Part shown: positions 1 through 51,941 of the stretch, one piece after another | Position numbering within the stretch: the stretch's first letter is position 1 | Layout of the letters: the number at the start of each line of letters is the position of its first letter | Source of the DNA: Rhabdophis nuchalis | Taxonomy: Eukaryota > Chordata > Lepidosauria > Squamata > Natricidae | DNA: 64,000 nucleotides | Assembly (NCBI GenBank): GCA_039707465.1 | Contig: CM077645.1 | Coordinates: 146,688,503 to 146,752,502 of the forward strand | Direction: 5' to 3' | The notes under the pieces: model-generated | Database searches by the model: none | What the model was told of the DNA's origin: nothing | The model's input: only the letters and a program-made list of their open reading frames with translations | Program-made: the position numbers and the translations under genes

Positions 1-148
1 CAACTTTGCACATCCTTTTGTGAGCAGAATCCCTGCAGGTAAAACAAACAAGTAAAACATTCTGTTCAAATGACTTCTTTTAATGGTGCGCATACCATGT
101 CTGGGCTGCAAAACTCCAAATGACAGCTAGGTGGCAGGGAAATGTTTA

Positions 149-521
149 GATCGAGTGCCAAAATAGGAGCACCTGCAGGGGAGCTCCGGAAACCAAAAGA
201 GCAGTTTCCCGGCATGCATGCACACATGTGGAAACTGAGCTTCTGGTTTCTGGTGTGTGTGTGTGTGTGTGTGTGTGTGAAGACCAGCTGACCGGTGCGC
301 ATGCCGAAACCAGAAGCTCAACTTCCCAATGAGCGCATGAGCACCAGGGAGCTACTCTTCCCATTTCTGTCATGCCTGTACATGTGAACACCAGCTGGCT
401 GGCGTGCACATGCACGCCGGAACCTGGTACAGCAATGGGCGATGACTGGCATGCCCAGAGAGATGGCTGTGCATTCCACTTCTGGCATGCTTGCCATAGG
501 TTTGCCATCACGGGTTTAGAC
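149..521. repeat. hAT-like MITE remnant with TG microsatellite
   Basis: The stretch ends in a 'gccatcacgg' motif. Its GC-rich interior, with repeated cagaagctc/ggtttctgg and gcatgc words, is like the better preserved elements at 3326-3556 and 42451-42791. A (TG)n run sits at 252-279. No clear target duplication is seen, so the edges are approximate. Confidence 0.4.
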
Positions 522-525
522 TTTT

Positions 526-1607
526 CTCTGTCTCTTGTGTTGCTATCTAGATTTTATCTGAAGCACTGCACCCCATATATGGAATGCCCCCCTTTATTAT
601 AAAGACATTAGCTAGCCGTTCATTCAATAACATTTGAAATTACAATGGTCCATAATAAACGGACTTGAGAACCCTACCTAAAGTTCTGGCTGTAGCAGCA
701 CCCTCGAGAGTTATGTGACCACAATTCAGGTGATTGGCAGCACACCTGTCCTTAAGATCACAGGGGTCCTGCCACTCCTCCTCCTCCTGTGGTCTACGAG
801 GCCTTGGCTAGCTAATGTGTGGAACTCTTCCACGCTCCACACCACTCCCAACAGGCTAGGCCTTCTTCCAGCCCATCTTGCCTAGGTTCCATTTCCTTTC
901 CCTGCAGCTGCTAACAGGAGCACCCAGCCAATGCAAGGTATAGCTGGAAAGCTAGCAAAGGCAATGCTAGAGAGACAATTTTTTTGGAGGTTGGCCAGAA
1001 ACAGGAAGCAAGCTGGCTGACTTCCACTCAGAGAATTAATCAGAATTAATAAGCAACTGGATGAAGAATAACAAAACTAGAAGGAAGTGAATAGAATTAA
1101 TGGGACTGTAAAAAAGAGAGAGATGGGAAGTTTCAAGAACAAAAGACAGTGTATGATGTGATAAAACAAGAACAGAAAGGATAAAGACGAATGATGTTGT
1201 GAATTAGATTTGGCTATATTTTTTTTTCTTATGAGGGGCATGGATGCCTCAAAGGCTTTTTTAAAAAAAATATTATTATTCAAGTAGGAGGTGGAGCCAT
1301 TGATACGTCCTTTAAAAACACCAGGATTATTTTTTAAAAATTCAAATAAGCTGTGATTTCAAATATGCTGTGACATGTTGGCAAACTATTGGCATACTGA
1401 CGATACTAATCAACTCTGGTGAAGATGATTCTTTGAATCTGTCCTTGATGTTCAGAGGAAGAAATCATACCATTTTCATTTTATGAAAAAATATGGTTCT
1501 AAATTTCAAATATCTGTTAACATACAGTTTGGTATTTTTTATTCTTTAAGTTTTTGTCTCTTGTGTGTTTAAAAACTTGTGTTTTTTCCCCCTAAACATT
1601 TCCCCAG
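526..1607. other. RIPK1 intron, no recognised gene
   Basis: AT-rich sequence upstream of the RIPK1 RHIM exon. The 690-930 part is GC-richer and may be an old interspersed repeat, but I cannot name it. It is presumably intronic, because the RIPK1 exon that follows needs a donor outside or early in the window. Confidence 0.5.
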
Positions 1608-1760
1608 AAATAGAAGAACCTGTACACTATAACATATATAATAGTACTGGAATTCAAATAGGCTCCTACAATTATTTAGAAATTAAAAATCAAGATATTC
1701 AAGGAAACAGCCTTCCAGCAACTGCTGATTACTATACAGAAGAATACAAGAAAATATTTG
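1608..1760 (+). CDS. RIPK1: RIPK1 penultimate exon (RHIM)
   Basis: A phase 1-1 exon of 153 nt between AG (1606-1607) and GT (1761-1762). It contains the IQIG RHIM tetrad and a following Tyr-rich stretch ([11 protein letters not shown]). Confidence 0.93.
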
Positions 1761-2272
1761 GTAAGTAGGAAAATAAACCTCTTGTTTCCTTAATGGGAGA
1801 ATCACTCATCATTAATATTTCGGCTTTACTGATCACATATACAGAGATTTAACATCCGGTGTTTTATAACACATACATTGGAGAAAGTTACAATAATAGA
1901 TGTTCAAATAACATCTTTATGGAAAAACTTAAATAACTATTTTGTTTTCCTTTTTTTCTACCACCAGACAGCACTGCTGTAGTTTCGGATGTTCACCTAA
2001 ACCTCGTGAGAGACAACTTGTCCAAAAAGTGGAAACACTGCGCTCGGAAACTGGGCTTCAGTGAACCAGAGCTGGACGAAATTGACCACGACTATGAACG
2101 GGATGGACTCAAAGAAAAGGTTTACCAGATGTTCCAGAGGTGGCTGATGAAGGAAGGCAGCAAAGGGGCAACGGTGGGGAAGTTGGCCAGAGCCCTCTTT
2201 GCTTGCGATCGGAGAGATCTCCTCAATAAGTTTATCAAAATAAGCCATGATTCTGATAGAAACAACAGCTAA
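1608..2272 (+). CDS. RIPK1: RIPK1, last two coding exons (RHIM core and death domain)
   Basis: Receptor-interacting serine/threonine kinase 1 links TNF-family receptors to NF-kB survival signalling, apoptosis and necroptosis in the cytosol. Two exons are visible. Exon 1608-1760 (153 nt) lies between ...tttccccag and gtaagtagg, and the final exon 1968-2272 follows ...taccaccag. Both joins are at phase 1. The first exon carries the RHIM core tetrad IQIG inside [12 protein letters not shown], the segment that builds amyloid with RIPK3. The final exon encodes a complete death domain (about residues [14 protein letters not shown] to LLNKFI), which binds FADD, TRADD and TNFR1, and ends in TAA 2270-2272. 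The kinase domain and most of the intermediate domain lie upstream of the window. No frame damage is seen. BPHL follows about 2.6 kb downstream on the same strand, as in other tetrapods. Confidence 0.95.
1968..2272 (+). CDS. RIPK1: RIPK1 terminal exon (death domain)
   Basis: The acceptor is ccaccag at 1961-1967. The six-helix death domain runs from about VRDNLSKKW to the C-terminus, with the stop at 2270-2272. A 3' UTR follows; I could not fix its end because no AATAAA is well placed before the repeats at about 3326. Confidence 0.95.
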
Positions 2273-3325
2273 GAAGTCGAACAAAGAGCTGGAGGACTTT
2301 GGCTGGGTTGAACATTTTTCCAGAAGACATTTTGGTATTACAAGAAGTTGTTGGTCACGACAAATGCTGCCAGCAGAGCACTACTCTATACAAGCAGAGT
2401 AAGGGATCTGAGATAAAGATCAAATAATGCCAATCCCAAGGGATGTTTTCATAGCACTCACTAAAAAAAAAAAAAAAGCTACAAATTTGACAATGCTTTC
2501 CAGCAGAGACAGACAAAACATTTTGAGTCTTTTGCTCTATGCACACATGAAACAAAATGGCTGTTTTGTTCTGGACACGGACCTCAACAGGGTTCTTCCA
2601 CAGCTGAGGGAGAGCAGTAGCAGTGGCTGAGCAGAGGGAAAGAGGACTGCAGAGCAGCTGGGCGAGATTTTGGTATATACCACACTGGGCCTTTAGTGGC
2701 AATGGTGGTGGCTGAGGAGAAGGATGAGGGAAGGAAAGGAAAGCACTGGTGAGGCTGGTGCCTGAGATGTTCCATTTTGGGAACTGATAATGGAAATGGG
2801 AAATAACCTAGCCCTGTTTGCCTGTCTGGATTTGTTTCATCTAAATGCAAGACAATCAAAGTATTCTGGGCCTAGCTTCTGCCAAACCATAACTAGCCAG
2901 AAATGGTTCATCAGAACTTCTGAAGTGCTATGGACTTTTTATCTAGGTATAAGATGCAATATTTTTTCCTTTCCATGCATACCTCTCCCTGTTTTGTAAT
3001 ATGTCAAATTTTGAATGAATTTGTACAATTTTAATTTTTTAAATAGAGAAAATGGGCATAAGGCTGTTCTCCACTCATCTTGCAAACCAGAATCTCTTCT
3101 CAAAAACAAAACCGGATTACCACTCGTTTTCAGTTATATAAAACCTGCAACTGCTCTCAGTAAACTGTGAATCTTAATAGACTAGGAATATAACAGTTTG
3201 GTAAGGGCTGATCAGTAGCAGCTTCAGCAACCATCTTAGCAAGGATGAACAATATAAGATCACGTGTGATTTTCTTATATATAAAGGCAAAACATGAAGA
3301 ATGAGAAACAATTTCCTCTAGAGCA
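2273..3325 (+). other. RIPK1 3' UTR and downstream flank
   Basis: Unique-looking sequence directly after the RIPK1 stop, with an A-run at 2463-2477. It is probably mostly 3' UTR. No open frame with coding character is seen. Confidence 0.5.
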
Positions 3326-3556
3326 GTGTTGCCAAACCATTTCTGCACCGAGTGTCAAAATGGGAGCATGTGCATGCGCAGGGTAGTACCAGAAACCGGA
3401 AGAGCAGCTCCCCAGCATTCATATGCACGCTGGCCGTCTGGTTTCTGGCATGCATGTGCATGTGAAGACCAGCTGGCCAGTGCGCATACAAATGCTGGAA
3501 CCCAGAAGAGCAACAGGCAACACCTCACATGCCCAGGTTCACCATCACGGCCCTTG
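3326..3556. repeat. hAT-like MITE ('gccaaac...caccatcac' type)
   Basis: Begins about gttgccaaacc and ends ggttcaccatcacgg. The same end motif (ggttNgccatcac) recurs at 512, 42780 and 51930. The GC-rich interior has gcatgc words and 'accagctggcc' motifs. Confidence 0.5.
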
Positions 3557-3721
3557 AGGAAGAAAAAATAAAATGCAGAACCAGCAATTCACATAGTTAG
3601 TCTTTATGTAAGTGTCTGCCTTATTTAGTTAGTGACTAAGTACAAATACAAAAGGGTGAGGAAGTCTCTTAATTATATGTTATTTTTGCATCATCATGCC
3701 AAGCTGCAAATGCCTATAACT

Positions 3722-4035
3722 GTGATGGTAAATCTATGGCAGGTGTGCCACAGGTAGCACGCAGAGCCCTCTGCAGGCAAGCAAGCCATCACTCCAGTTC
3801 AACTCCACCGCGCATGCGTGCATTCCTCCTGTCCCAATTTTGGTCAGAGGAGGCTGCAGGGAGGCCTGCTAGGCCCAAAGCGGGGTGGTGTGTGGGGTTG
3901 CATATGCATGCACGGGAGGGAGGGAGGGGGGTCGTGCGGCATGCACAGGGGCATGGGCGCACAGGCTGCCTGGGGAATTCTGGGAGTTGAAGTCCACAAG
4001 TCTTAAAAGTTCCCAAGTTTGGACACCCCTGGCCT
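3722..4035. repeat. Composite MITE: hAT-like head plus half of a palindromic MITE
   Basis: Starts gtgatggtaaatctatggca, the same head as the element at 42451, and runs into gggaattctgggagttgaagtcc...tttggacacccctgg. The second part is half of the palindromic MITE seen at 4539 and 30430. Two elements or a rearranged one. Confidence 0.45.
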
Positions 4036-4136
4036 AGAGTATCCCGTGTGTGCATGAGTTGGTTATAAACTTGTTTAATAAACCCAACAAACGGTGTAAT
4101 CCATTTCCTTTGGTTCTGTCCCCAGTTTGTCGCTGA

Positions 4137-4725
4137 ATAGTAATAGCAGTAAGTCTTATGTACTGCTTCACAATGCTTTACAGGCCTCTAAGCGGTTTAC
4201 AGAGTCAACATATTGCTCCTCACAATTTGGGCCCTCATGTTACCCACCTCAGAAGAATGGAAGGCTGAATGAACTTTGAGCCCCGTGAGAATCAAACTCC
4301 AGGCCAATGGTACTCAACCTGGTCCCTACTGCCCACTAGTGGGCGTTCCAGCTTTCATGGTGGGCGGTAGGGGTTGATACTGAAGCACTTTTTAAAATTT
4401 AATTGACTTCCCTACTTTATAAATCACCATTGCTGTGCAAGCGGTGGGCGGTTACAAAATTTTGCTACTAATAGAGATACAAAAGTGGGCGGTAGGTATA
4501 AAAAGTTGACTACCCTTGCTCCAGCCTGTGGGTTAGAGCAGGGGTCCCTAACCTTTGCAACTTTAAGTCTGAAGGACTTCAGCTCTCAGAATTCTCCAGC
4601 CAGCTTGCTGGCTGGAGAATTCTGGGAGCTGAAGTCCTTCAGACTTAAAGTTGTAAAGGTTGGGGACTCCTGGGTTAGAATTCGCCTGCAACACTGCACT
4701 CTTAACCACTGTGCCAATGCCCTGA
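4137..4725 (-). repeat. tRNA-derived squamate SINE, interrupted
   Basis: Positions 4137-4310 match, in reverse, the body of the SINE at 39690-39925 (aatagcag...cttcacaatgctttacag...cggtttacagagtc...cccacctc). The head resumes at 4676-4725 (ctgcaacactgcactcttaaccactgtgcc). A hAT MITE and other sequence lie between. The left edge of the BPHL segmental duplication falls inside this SINE near 4183. Confidence 0.6.
4531..4680. mobile_element. Palindromic hAT MITE, copy-A specific
   Basis: Element 4539-4672 (134 bp) is almost one perfect hairpin: it begins caggggtccctaac, ends ttggggactcctg, and folds around agccagcttgctggct. It is flanked by the 8-bp duplication ggttagag (4531-4538) / ggttagaa (4673-4680). 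Copy B keeps the empty site (tgggttagagttagcc near 52265). Confidence 0.88.
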
Positions 4726-4891
4726 ATTCAGAAAAAGGCCCGAAAAGAAGCATGCAAGATTGAAGCCAGCGACAATTGGTGGGTAGGCTCTCCTGCTTTG
4801 AGTGAAAAGGCGAAATGGGGTTCCGCCCCCTTGCAGTCACTTTTCCTGGAAGCAAGGAAGGCGGAGCCGCCCAAGACAGAAAAGAAGGAAA

Positions 4892-40689
<35,798 letters not shown>

Positions 40690-40930
40690 AGCACCTACTT
40701 CTTTGCTGATTCTGAAAGATTGGTGTAGTTCAGCTGAAACTGGCAACAGCGAAGGGAAATAGTGCAACAAGGGAACTTACATTGTTTGCCTTACTCATCT
40801 TTTCTCCAAATGAGAGCAAAACTGATGTATGGCAACAATTCTGGGACATGGGAAATGATTAAAAACTTCTAGAAGTGGGAATATTTTCTCAAAAGCTTTG
40901 TAGAAATATTAAGGGAGCTGCGTAAGTTTC

Positions 40931-40936
40931 AATAAA
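40931..40936 (+). terminator. BPHL poly(A) signal
   Basis: AATAAA 242 nt after the stop codon, in ttcaataaatatttt. No better signal lies between. Confidence 0.65.
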
Positions 40937-41054
40937 TATTTTTTACTAGCTATACCCGGCCACGCGTTGCTGTGGCCCAGTCTGGTTAAATGGCCAACCA
41001 ATCTGTGTGTAGATCTACACCTGCACACATACACATAACCATCATATAAGGCCC

Positions 41055-41733
41055 AACCTACCTACCTACTGTATTTCTCCCTATCTATCTATCCCTCTGC
41101 CTACCTACCTACTGTCTTTCTTTCTTTCTCCCTCTATCTACCTACCTACCTCCTATATTTCCCCCTCTTTCTCTATTCCTCTACCTACCTACCTACCTAC
41201 CTACCTACCTACCTACCTACCTACCTACCTACCTACCTACCTATGGTATTTCTCCCTGTCTATCCTTCTACTTACCTACCTATTGTATTTCTTGCTTTCT
41301 CCCTCTACCTACCTACCTCCCTACCTCCCTACCTCCCTACTGTATTTCTCCCTCTCTATCTATCCCCCTATCTACCTACCTGCCTACCTACTATATTTCT
41401 CCCTCTCTGTCTATCCCTCTACTTACCTACCTACTGTATTTCTTTCTTTCTACCTCTATCTACCTACCTACCTACTGTATTTCCCCCTCTCTATCCCTCT
41501 ACCTACCTACCTACCTACTGTATTTCTCCCTCTTTCTCAATTCCTATACCTACCTACCGTATTTCTCGCTATCTATCTATACACCTACCTACCGTATTTC
41601 TCCCTCTCTGTCTATCCCTCTACTTACCTACCTATTGTATTTCTTGCTTTCTCCCTCTACCTATCTACCTACTGTGTTTCTTTCTTCCTTCCTTCCTTTT
41701 TCTTTCTTCCTTCCTTCCTTTTTCTTTCTTTTT

Positions 41734-41810
<77 letters not shown>

Positions 41811-42259
41811 CTATCTATCCACCTACCTACCTACCTACCTACCTACCTACCTACCTACCTACCTTATTTCTCCCTCTCTATCTATCCCCCTATCTACCTA
41901 CCTGCCTACCTACTATATTTCTCCCTCTCTGTCTATCCCTCTACTTACCTACCTACTGTATTTCTTTCTTTCTACCTCTATCTACCTACCTACCTACTGT
42001 ATTTCCCCCTCTCTATCCCTCTACCTACCTACCTACCTACTGTATTTCTCCCTCTTTCTCAATTCCTATACCTACCTACCGTATTTCTCGCTATCTATCT
42101 ATACACCTACCTACCGTATTTCTCCCTCTCTGTCTATCCCTCTACTTACCTACCTATTGTATTTCTTGCTTTCTCCCTCTACCTATCTACCTACTGTGTT
42201 TCTTTCTTCCTTCCTTCCTTTTTCTTTCTTCCTTCCTTCCTTCCTTTTTCTTTCTTTTT

Positions 42260-42353
<94 letters not shown>

Positions 42354-42410
42354 CACCTACCTACCTACCTACCTACCTTATTTCTCCCTCTCTATCTATC
42401 CCTTGGGGGT
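41055..42410 (+). repeat. Tetranucleotide array (CTAC/CTAT/CTTT) with duplicated 522-bp block
   Basis: Pyrimidine-rich short tandem repeats. The mixed block from cctctctatctatcccccta at 41351 recurs at 41873, a period of 522 bp, nearly identical over all its irregular sub-blocks. The long Ser/Tyr/Pro/Leu frames here are open in every forward frame and are not genes. Confidence 0.92.
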
Positions 42411-43075
42411 CATCTAGTCCAACTCCCTGCCTAGTCAGGAAGCCCTATACCCATGATGGCGAACCTATGGCACGGGTGCCACAGGTGGCACACGGAACCA
42501 TTTCTTAGGCCACGCGAGGCATTGCCCTGTCAGCTTCAGTGTGTATGTGTGCCCTGGCCAGCTGATTTAGGCCTTCTTTTGAGGCTGTTTTATGCCCTCT
42601 GGAGGTGGGGGAAGGCTGTTTTCACCCTCCCCAGGCTCCTATAAAGCCTCTGGAGCCGGGGGATGACGTAAAAAGCATGCCAAATGCAGGGGGTCATGCA
42701 CATAGCATTATGGATGTGGCACACCTGTGCACATCACCCCTGCACTCCCCCTGCTTTTGGCACGTGAGCCAAAAAAGGTTAGCCATCACTGCCCTATACC
42801 ATTTCAGACAAATGGCTATCCAACATCTTCTCGAAGACTTCCAGTGTTGGGGCATTCACAACTTCTGGAGGCAAGCTGTTCCACTGATTAATTGTTCTAA
42901 CTGTCAGGAAATTTCTCCTCAGTTCTAAGTTGCTTCTCTCCTTGATTAGTTTCCACCCATTGTTTCTTGTTCTGCCCTCAGGTGCTTTGGAGAATGGCTT
43001 GACTCCCTCTTCTTTGTGGCAACCTCTGGGATATTGGAAGGCTGCTATCCTGTCTCCCCGTCCCTCTTTTATTAA
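42411..43075 (-). repeat. CR1-type LINE 3' end (host of the hAT MITE)
   Basis: ggtcatctagtccaactccc, then 42800-43070 accatttcagacaaatggct ... gctgctatcctgtctccc. The minus strand encodes the end of the CR1 ORF2 and the 3' end. Confidence 0.85.
42443..42799. mobile_element. hAT MITE inserted in a CR1 3' end
   Basis: Element 42451-42791 (341 bp), ccatgatggcgaacc...ggttagccatcactg, with the exact 8-bp duplication ccctatac (42443-42450, 42792-42799). The host CR1 reads straight across once it is removed. Confidence 0.92.
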
Positions 43076-43143
43076 ACTGTATTTCTCCCTGTCTCTCTAT
43101 TCCCCTACCTACCTACCTACTGTAATACAATAATACAATAACA

Positions 43144-44235
43144 GAGTTGGAAGGGACCTTGGAGGTCATCTAGTCCAACCCCGCTGCTCAAGCAGGAGAC
43201 CCTATACCGTGTCAGACAAATGGTTTTCCAGTCTCTTCTTAAAAACACATCCAGTGTTGGGGCATCCATAACTTCTGGTGGCAAGCTGTTCCACTGGTTA
43301 ATAGTTCTCACTGCCAGGAAATTTCCCCTCAGTTCTAAGTTGCTTCTCTCCTGGATTAGTTTCCACCCATTGCTTCTTGTTCTGCCATCAGGTGTTTTGG
43401 AGAGTTGGAAGGGACCTTGGAGGTCATCTAGTCCAACCCCGCTGCTCAAGCAGGAGACCCTATACCGTGTCAGACAAATGGTTTTCCAGTCTCTTCTTAA
43501 AAACACATCCAGTGTTGGGGCATCCATAACTTCTGGTGGCAAGCTGTTCCACTGGTTAATAGTTCTCACTGCCAGGAAATTTCCCCTCAGTTCTAAAATG
43601 CTTCTCTCCTGGATTAGTTTCCACCCATTGCTTCTTGTTCTGCCATCAGGTGTTTTGGAGAGCTGGAAGGGACCTTGAAGGTCATCTAGTCCAACCCCGC
43701 TGCTCAAGCAGGAGACCCTATACCGTGTCAGACAAATGGTTTTCCAATCTCTTCTTAAAAACACATCCAATGTTGGGGCATCCATAACTTCTGGTGGCAA
43801 GCTGTTCCACTGGTTAATAGTTCTCACTGCCAGGAAATTTCCCCTCAGTTCTAAGTTGCTTCTCTCCTGGATTAGTTTCCACCCATTGCTTCTTGTTCTG
43901 CCATCAGGTGTTTTGGAGAGTTGAAAGGGACCTTGGAGGTCATCTAGTCCAACCCCGCTGCTCAAACAGGAGACCCTATACCGTGTCAGACAAATGGTTT
44001 TCCAGTCTCCTTAAAAACACATCCAGTGTTGGGGCATCCATAACTTCTGGTGGCAAGATGTTCCACTGGTTAATAGTTCTCACTGCCAGGAAATTTCCCC
44101 TCAGTTCTAAGTTGCTTCTCTCCTGGATTAGTTTCCACCCATTGCTTCTTGTTCTGCCCTCAGGTGCCTTGGTGAATAGCTTGACTCCCTCTTCTTTGGG
44201 GCAACCCCTGAGATATTGGAAGACTGCTATCATGT
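43144..44235 (-). repeat. CR1 3'-end tandem array, period 258 bp, four units
   Basis: Units start at 43144, 43402, 43660 and 43918, exactly 258 bp apart, then run into the normal CR1 continuation (44170-44235). Each unit encodes, on the minus strand, NGWKLIQERSNLELRGNFLA and INQWNSLPPEVMDAPTLDVF, the end of CR1 ORF2, then its 3' end. Because 258 is 86 codons, one frame stays open across the whole array (43965-43117). Confidence 0.93.
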
Positions 44236-44704
44236 CTTCCCTAGTCCCTCTTTTATTAAACTGTATTTGCTGTCAGATGGGTCGTTCTTTGTTACAGTTT
44301 GGTTCAGTTCGTATTAAACAGTTTAAAGCAGCTGCCTGCCTGTGTTTTTACCTCAGAGAACAGTATTGAGCAGTATTTCTCTCCCCCCCCCCCCTCTCTA
44401 TTGGCCACCTGGGAGTTTGCTATCCCAGTGCCTTTTTGGCCCCAAGAGGCCTCCATTCCAACACTGACAGTTGAAAAGCAGTTTGATGGGCGTGGCTACA
44501 GTGAAGTTAAAACACATTTCAGTGGGTACATTTTATTTGTGTGTAATTTGCACACGACACACGCGTGCTAGGCACAAAATGAGTAGCTATTCTATTATCG
44601 GAAGTCCTTGGCTACATTGTGTGAAAGATTGGTGTAAATCGGTCCAGTAGTTTTTGAGATTAGTGGATTCGTACAAACTATTTTACATTTTTATTTATAT
44701 AGAT

Positions 44705-46632
44705 TGTCCAGATTCAATCTTGAAGAAAAGCACAAACAGAAGTCATTATCCAAAATGCATGCCTTGATACAGAGTCATCAACATTGATCACCACACAAAA
44801 GCCATTGTAGAATTTTACTGCAGACATTCTTGAAGAGTTTACACAATGCACAAAAGGAAGCAACATAAGACAGTGCCACAGAACACATGCTCAATCCCAG
44901 CTGTCTGAATTCATGCCCGCTCTACTAGTATTCTAGTTGCAATTGTGCCCGTTTCTTCCTCAGGGTTGGGGTTTTTTTTAAAAGAAAAAGGCTGCAGACA
45001 TGATTTGAAACATACAGTGATTCTGAATATTAAAAAAATACCAGCTTAGTTCTTAAAGTGAGAGGAAGTAAGTTCCTAACATTACAAGCCAATGATTTCC
45101 TGCATTACAAAAAAATAGTTTTAGAATCCAGTTGTTGCAATATCTGTGTCTTTTGAGGAGCCTGATCCCAAAAATTGGAAATGATCAGTTTGACTCACAA
45201 TAAAGTGTTACAAGTTACATGTGGAATTCTAATTGCAACTGTAAGCACTTCTATCCAGTGTGTGTTCATGTGAAGGCGCAAGACAAGGAAAAACTATTCA
45301 AAGTAAGTTTACCTACTGTCTCTGCAATTGTGTAGAATATTCTTTAGCATGTGCATCTATTTCTTGATTACCGCCTTTTAAGATCAACGGTCAATAACAA
45401 GAGATAAGCAAGTCTTCTCCAATGTAATCCCCTCCAGAAGTTTTAGGGCTGTAGGTCCTATGGTTCCTATGAAAGAAAGGAAAAATCTTGTGCTTTCTAG
45501 AAAATCTGGGAATTGCAAATTACAACACATCTAAAAAATACCAATCTAGAGCAGCTTTGTTTGCAAAGCACTCCGTAAATCTCTTCCTTATTTAGATAAA
45601 GCATAATATATCTCTTTAATAAAACTTTAATCCCTGCAGGAATTTTTCTTGAGAATTATCTTAAATACCAATTAGGATTGCAGAATCTATACTTGCATAA
45701 ATGTGAAAACAAGTCGATTCTTAAGATTTTAAGATTCCAACTACCAGCACTGTTGTTGAAGAGTTCAACTTCGTAGTTCTCAAATTTAATAGGATTTGTA
45801 TCTTCCTAATTAAATCATCTTGCCAGTTTATAAATATTAAAGTAATACAGCAGGGTCACAAAAACTGCTGACAGAAGCATCACAAATCTCTTCGTTTTAA
45901 AAATTATACCTCCCATTTGTGTCTTTTGTTTTTTTTTGCTTTAATAGGATAGCAAACTTTTGTTGAGTTGTGGGCCAGTCTAGGATTTGCATAGCATGCC
46001 ATGAACACCTCTCCAATTATATTTTTGCAGTTTAAGGCATTCATTTTCCTTAACTCTCACCAAGACCCCAAAATGCTGAAAAAAGTATCAAAAATCAAAT
46101 TGGCAGGCTTTACAAACATCTATATAACCAAAGCCCATACATTTATTTCCCTAAAATTGGACTAAAGGACTATAACCCAGTGGTGAGTATGCATTATAAG
46201 GAAAGAAAGAATGATTACTTAAATAATTAAAAATTCCCTAGCAGCCATTGTTATTAACAGGGAGAAATATAAACTACAGAATCACTAAGGAACAATTTTC
46301 ATATTTTTTACTGACAGTCCACACTATTAAGGCAAAATGAAATTGGTATCGGCTTGCAATATCTTCAATTATCTAAAAATGCCTTATGACATTTTGTAAG
46401 AAAAGAATCCAGACACCAATGAGAAACACAAATACTTTTTATATTTGAGATCAGACATTGAAACAAAAGACTTTTCTCCCCAGAAATCTTTTGCAACTAG
46501 CGTTACATAAAGAGTGAAGTTATAAAAACTGCTGACAAAAAGCACCAAGAATCACTGGAAAAGCATGCACTGGTACAGCTGAACAGCCCTAACCTTGGAC
46601 ACTTGCCTATGGACTAGCCCTACTCAAATCTC
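44705..46632. other. Flank and possible 3' UTR of the tubulin pseudogene
   Basis: Unique-looking sequence with no coding frame. Its position directly after the tubulin stop on the minus strand makes a TUBB2 3' UTR and flank the simplest reading. Confidence 0.45.
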
Positions 46633-46662
46633 TTAAGCTTCATCCTCCTCTCCTTCCTCCTC

Positions 46663-48727
<2,065 letters not shown>

Positions 48728-48730
48728 TTA

Positions 48731-51245
<2,515 letters not shown>

Positions 51246-51544
51246 TATCAGGATACTCCTCCATAATCTTGCTAATGAGAAGGGTTCCCATGCCAGATCC
51301 AGTGCCCCCACCCAACAAGTAGGTGAGTTGAAAGTCCTGTAAGCAATCGCAACTTTCAGACTCCTTCCTTACTACATCCAGCACTGAATCCATTAGCTCA
51401 GGTCCCTCTGTGTAGTGGCCCTTGGCCCAGTTGTTCCCAGCACCACTTTGGCCTAGAGGAATAATTAGGGGGGGAAAAGAGATGCTTACAAATCCATTTA
51501 CAGGACAGGAATGGTAAAATAATATTCATGTTTGATTTATGGAC

Positions 51545-51941
51545 CAAATTCAATCCAAATTTGTCATCTGGCCAGTAGCAATCAAGTTTGTCATCTGGCC
51601 AGTAGCAATCAAGTTATTTGTTCGTGACACCCCACCCTGCTGCCCCGCACATGCATGCACAACTTTCTTGGAGCCTGGGGAGGGCGAAAATGCCCCTCTC
51701 CCAGAGGCCCTCCAGAGGCCATAAAAAGCCCATTTTCCAACTTCTGATGGGCCCAGTAAGTCCTTTTTTTTTCTTCTTTCTCTGGAGGCTTCAGGAGGCT
51801 TTCTGCTGAAAATCAAGGCCGAAAATCAGCTGGCCAGTGTGTGCATGCGTGCTGGAGCTGACAGGGCAACACCTCACATGCCCTCAGAAATGGCTCTGCG
51901 TGTCACCTGTGGCACGTGTGACGTAGGTTCGCCATCACGGC
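51545..51941. repeat. hAT-like MITE at the duplication breakpoint
   Basis: gtcatctggccagtagcaat is present twice (51562, 51588). The GC-rich interior runs to ggcacgtgtgacgtaggttc gccatcacgg, the end motif of the 42451 family. Copy B of the segmental duplication begins immediately after it. Confidence 0.6.

Larger units (their letters stand above)
40948..44704. repeat. Repeat-filled element (tagctatacccggccacgcg ... tatatagatt)
   Basis: The left edge ctagctatacccggccacgc and right edge gtggattcgtacaaac...tttatttatatagatt look like the two ends of one interspersed element, whose interior has been filled by simple repeats, a CR1 array and a hAT MITE. Class not assigned. Confidence 0.45.

Noticed and set aside
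41243..42508. Long open frames of Ser/Tyr/Leu/Pro repeats (up to 421 codons)
   Set aside because: All three forward frames are open because the DNA is a tetranucleotide array lacking stop words; there is no coding constraint.
43117..43965. 282-codon minus-strand frame
   Set aside because: It is the tail of CR1 ORF2 repeated four times at a 258-bp period, not a host gene.
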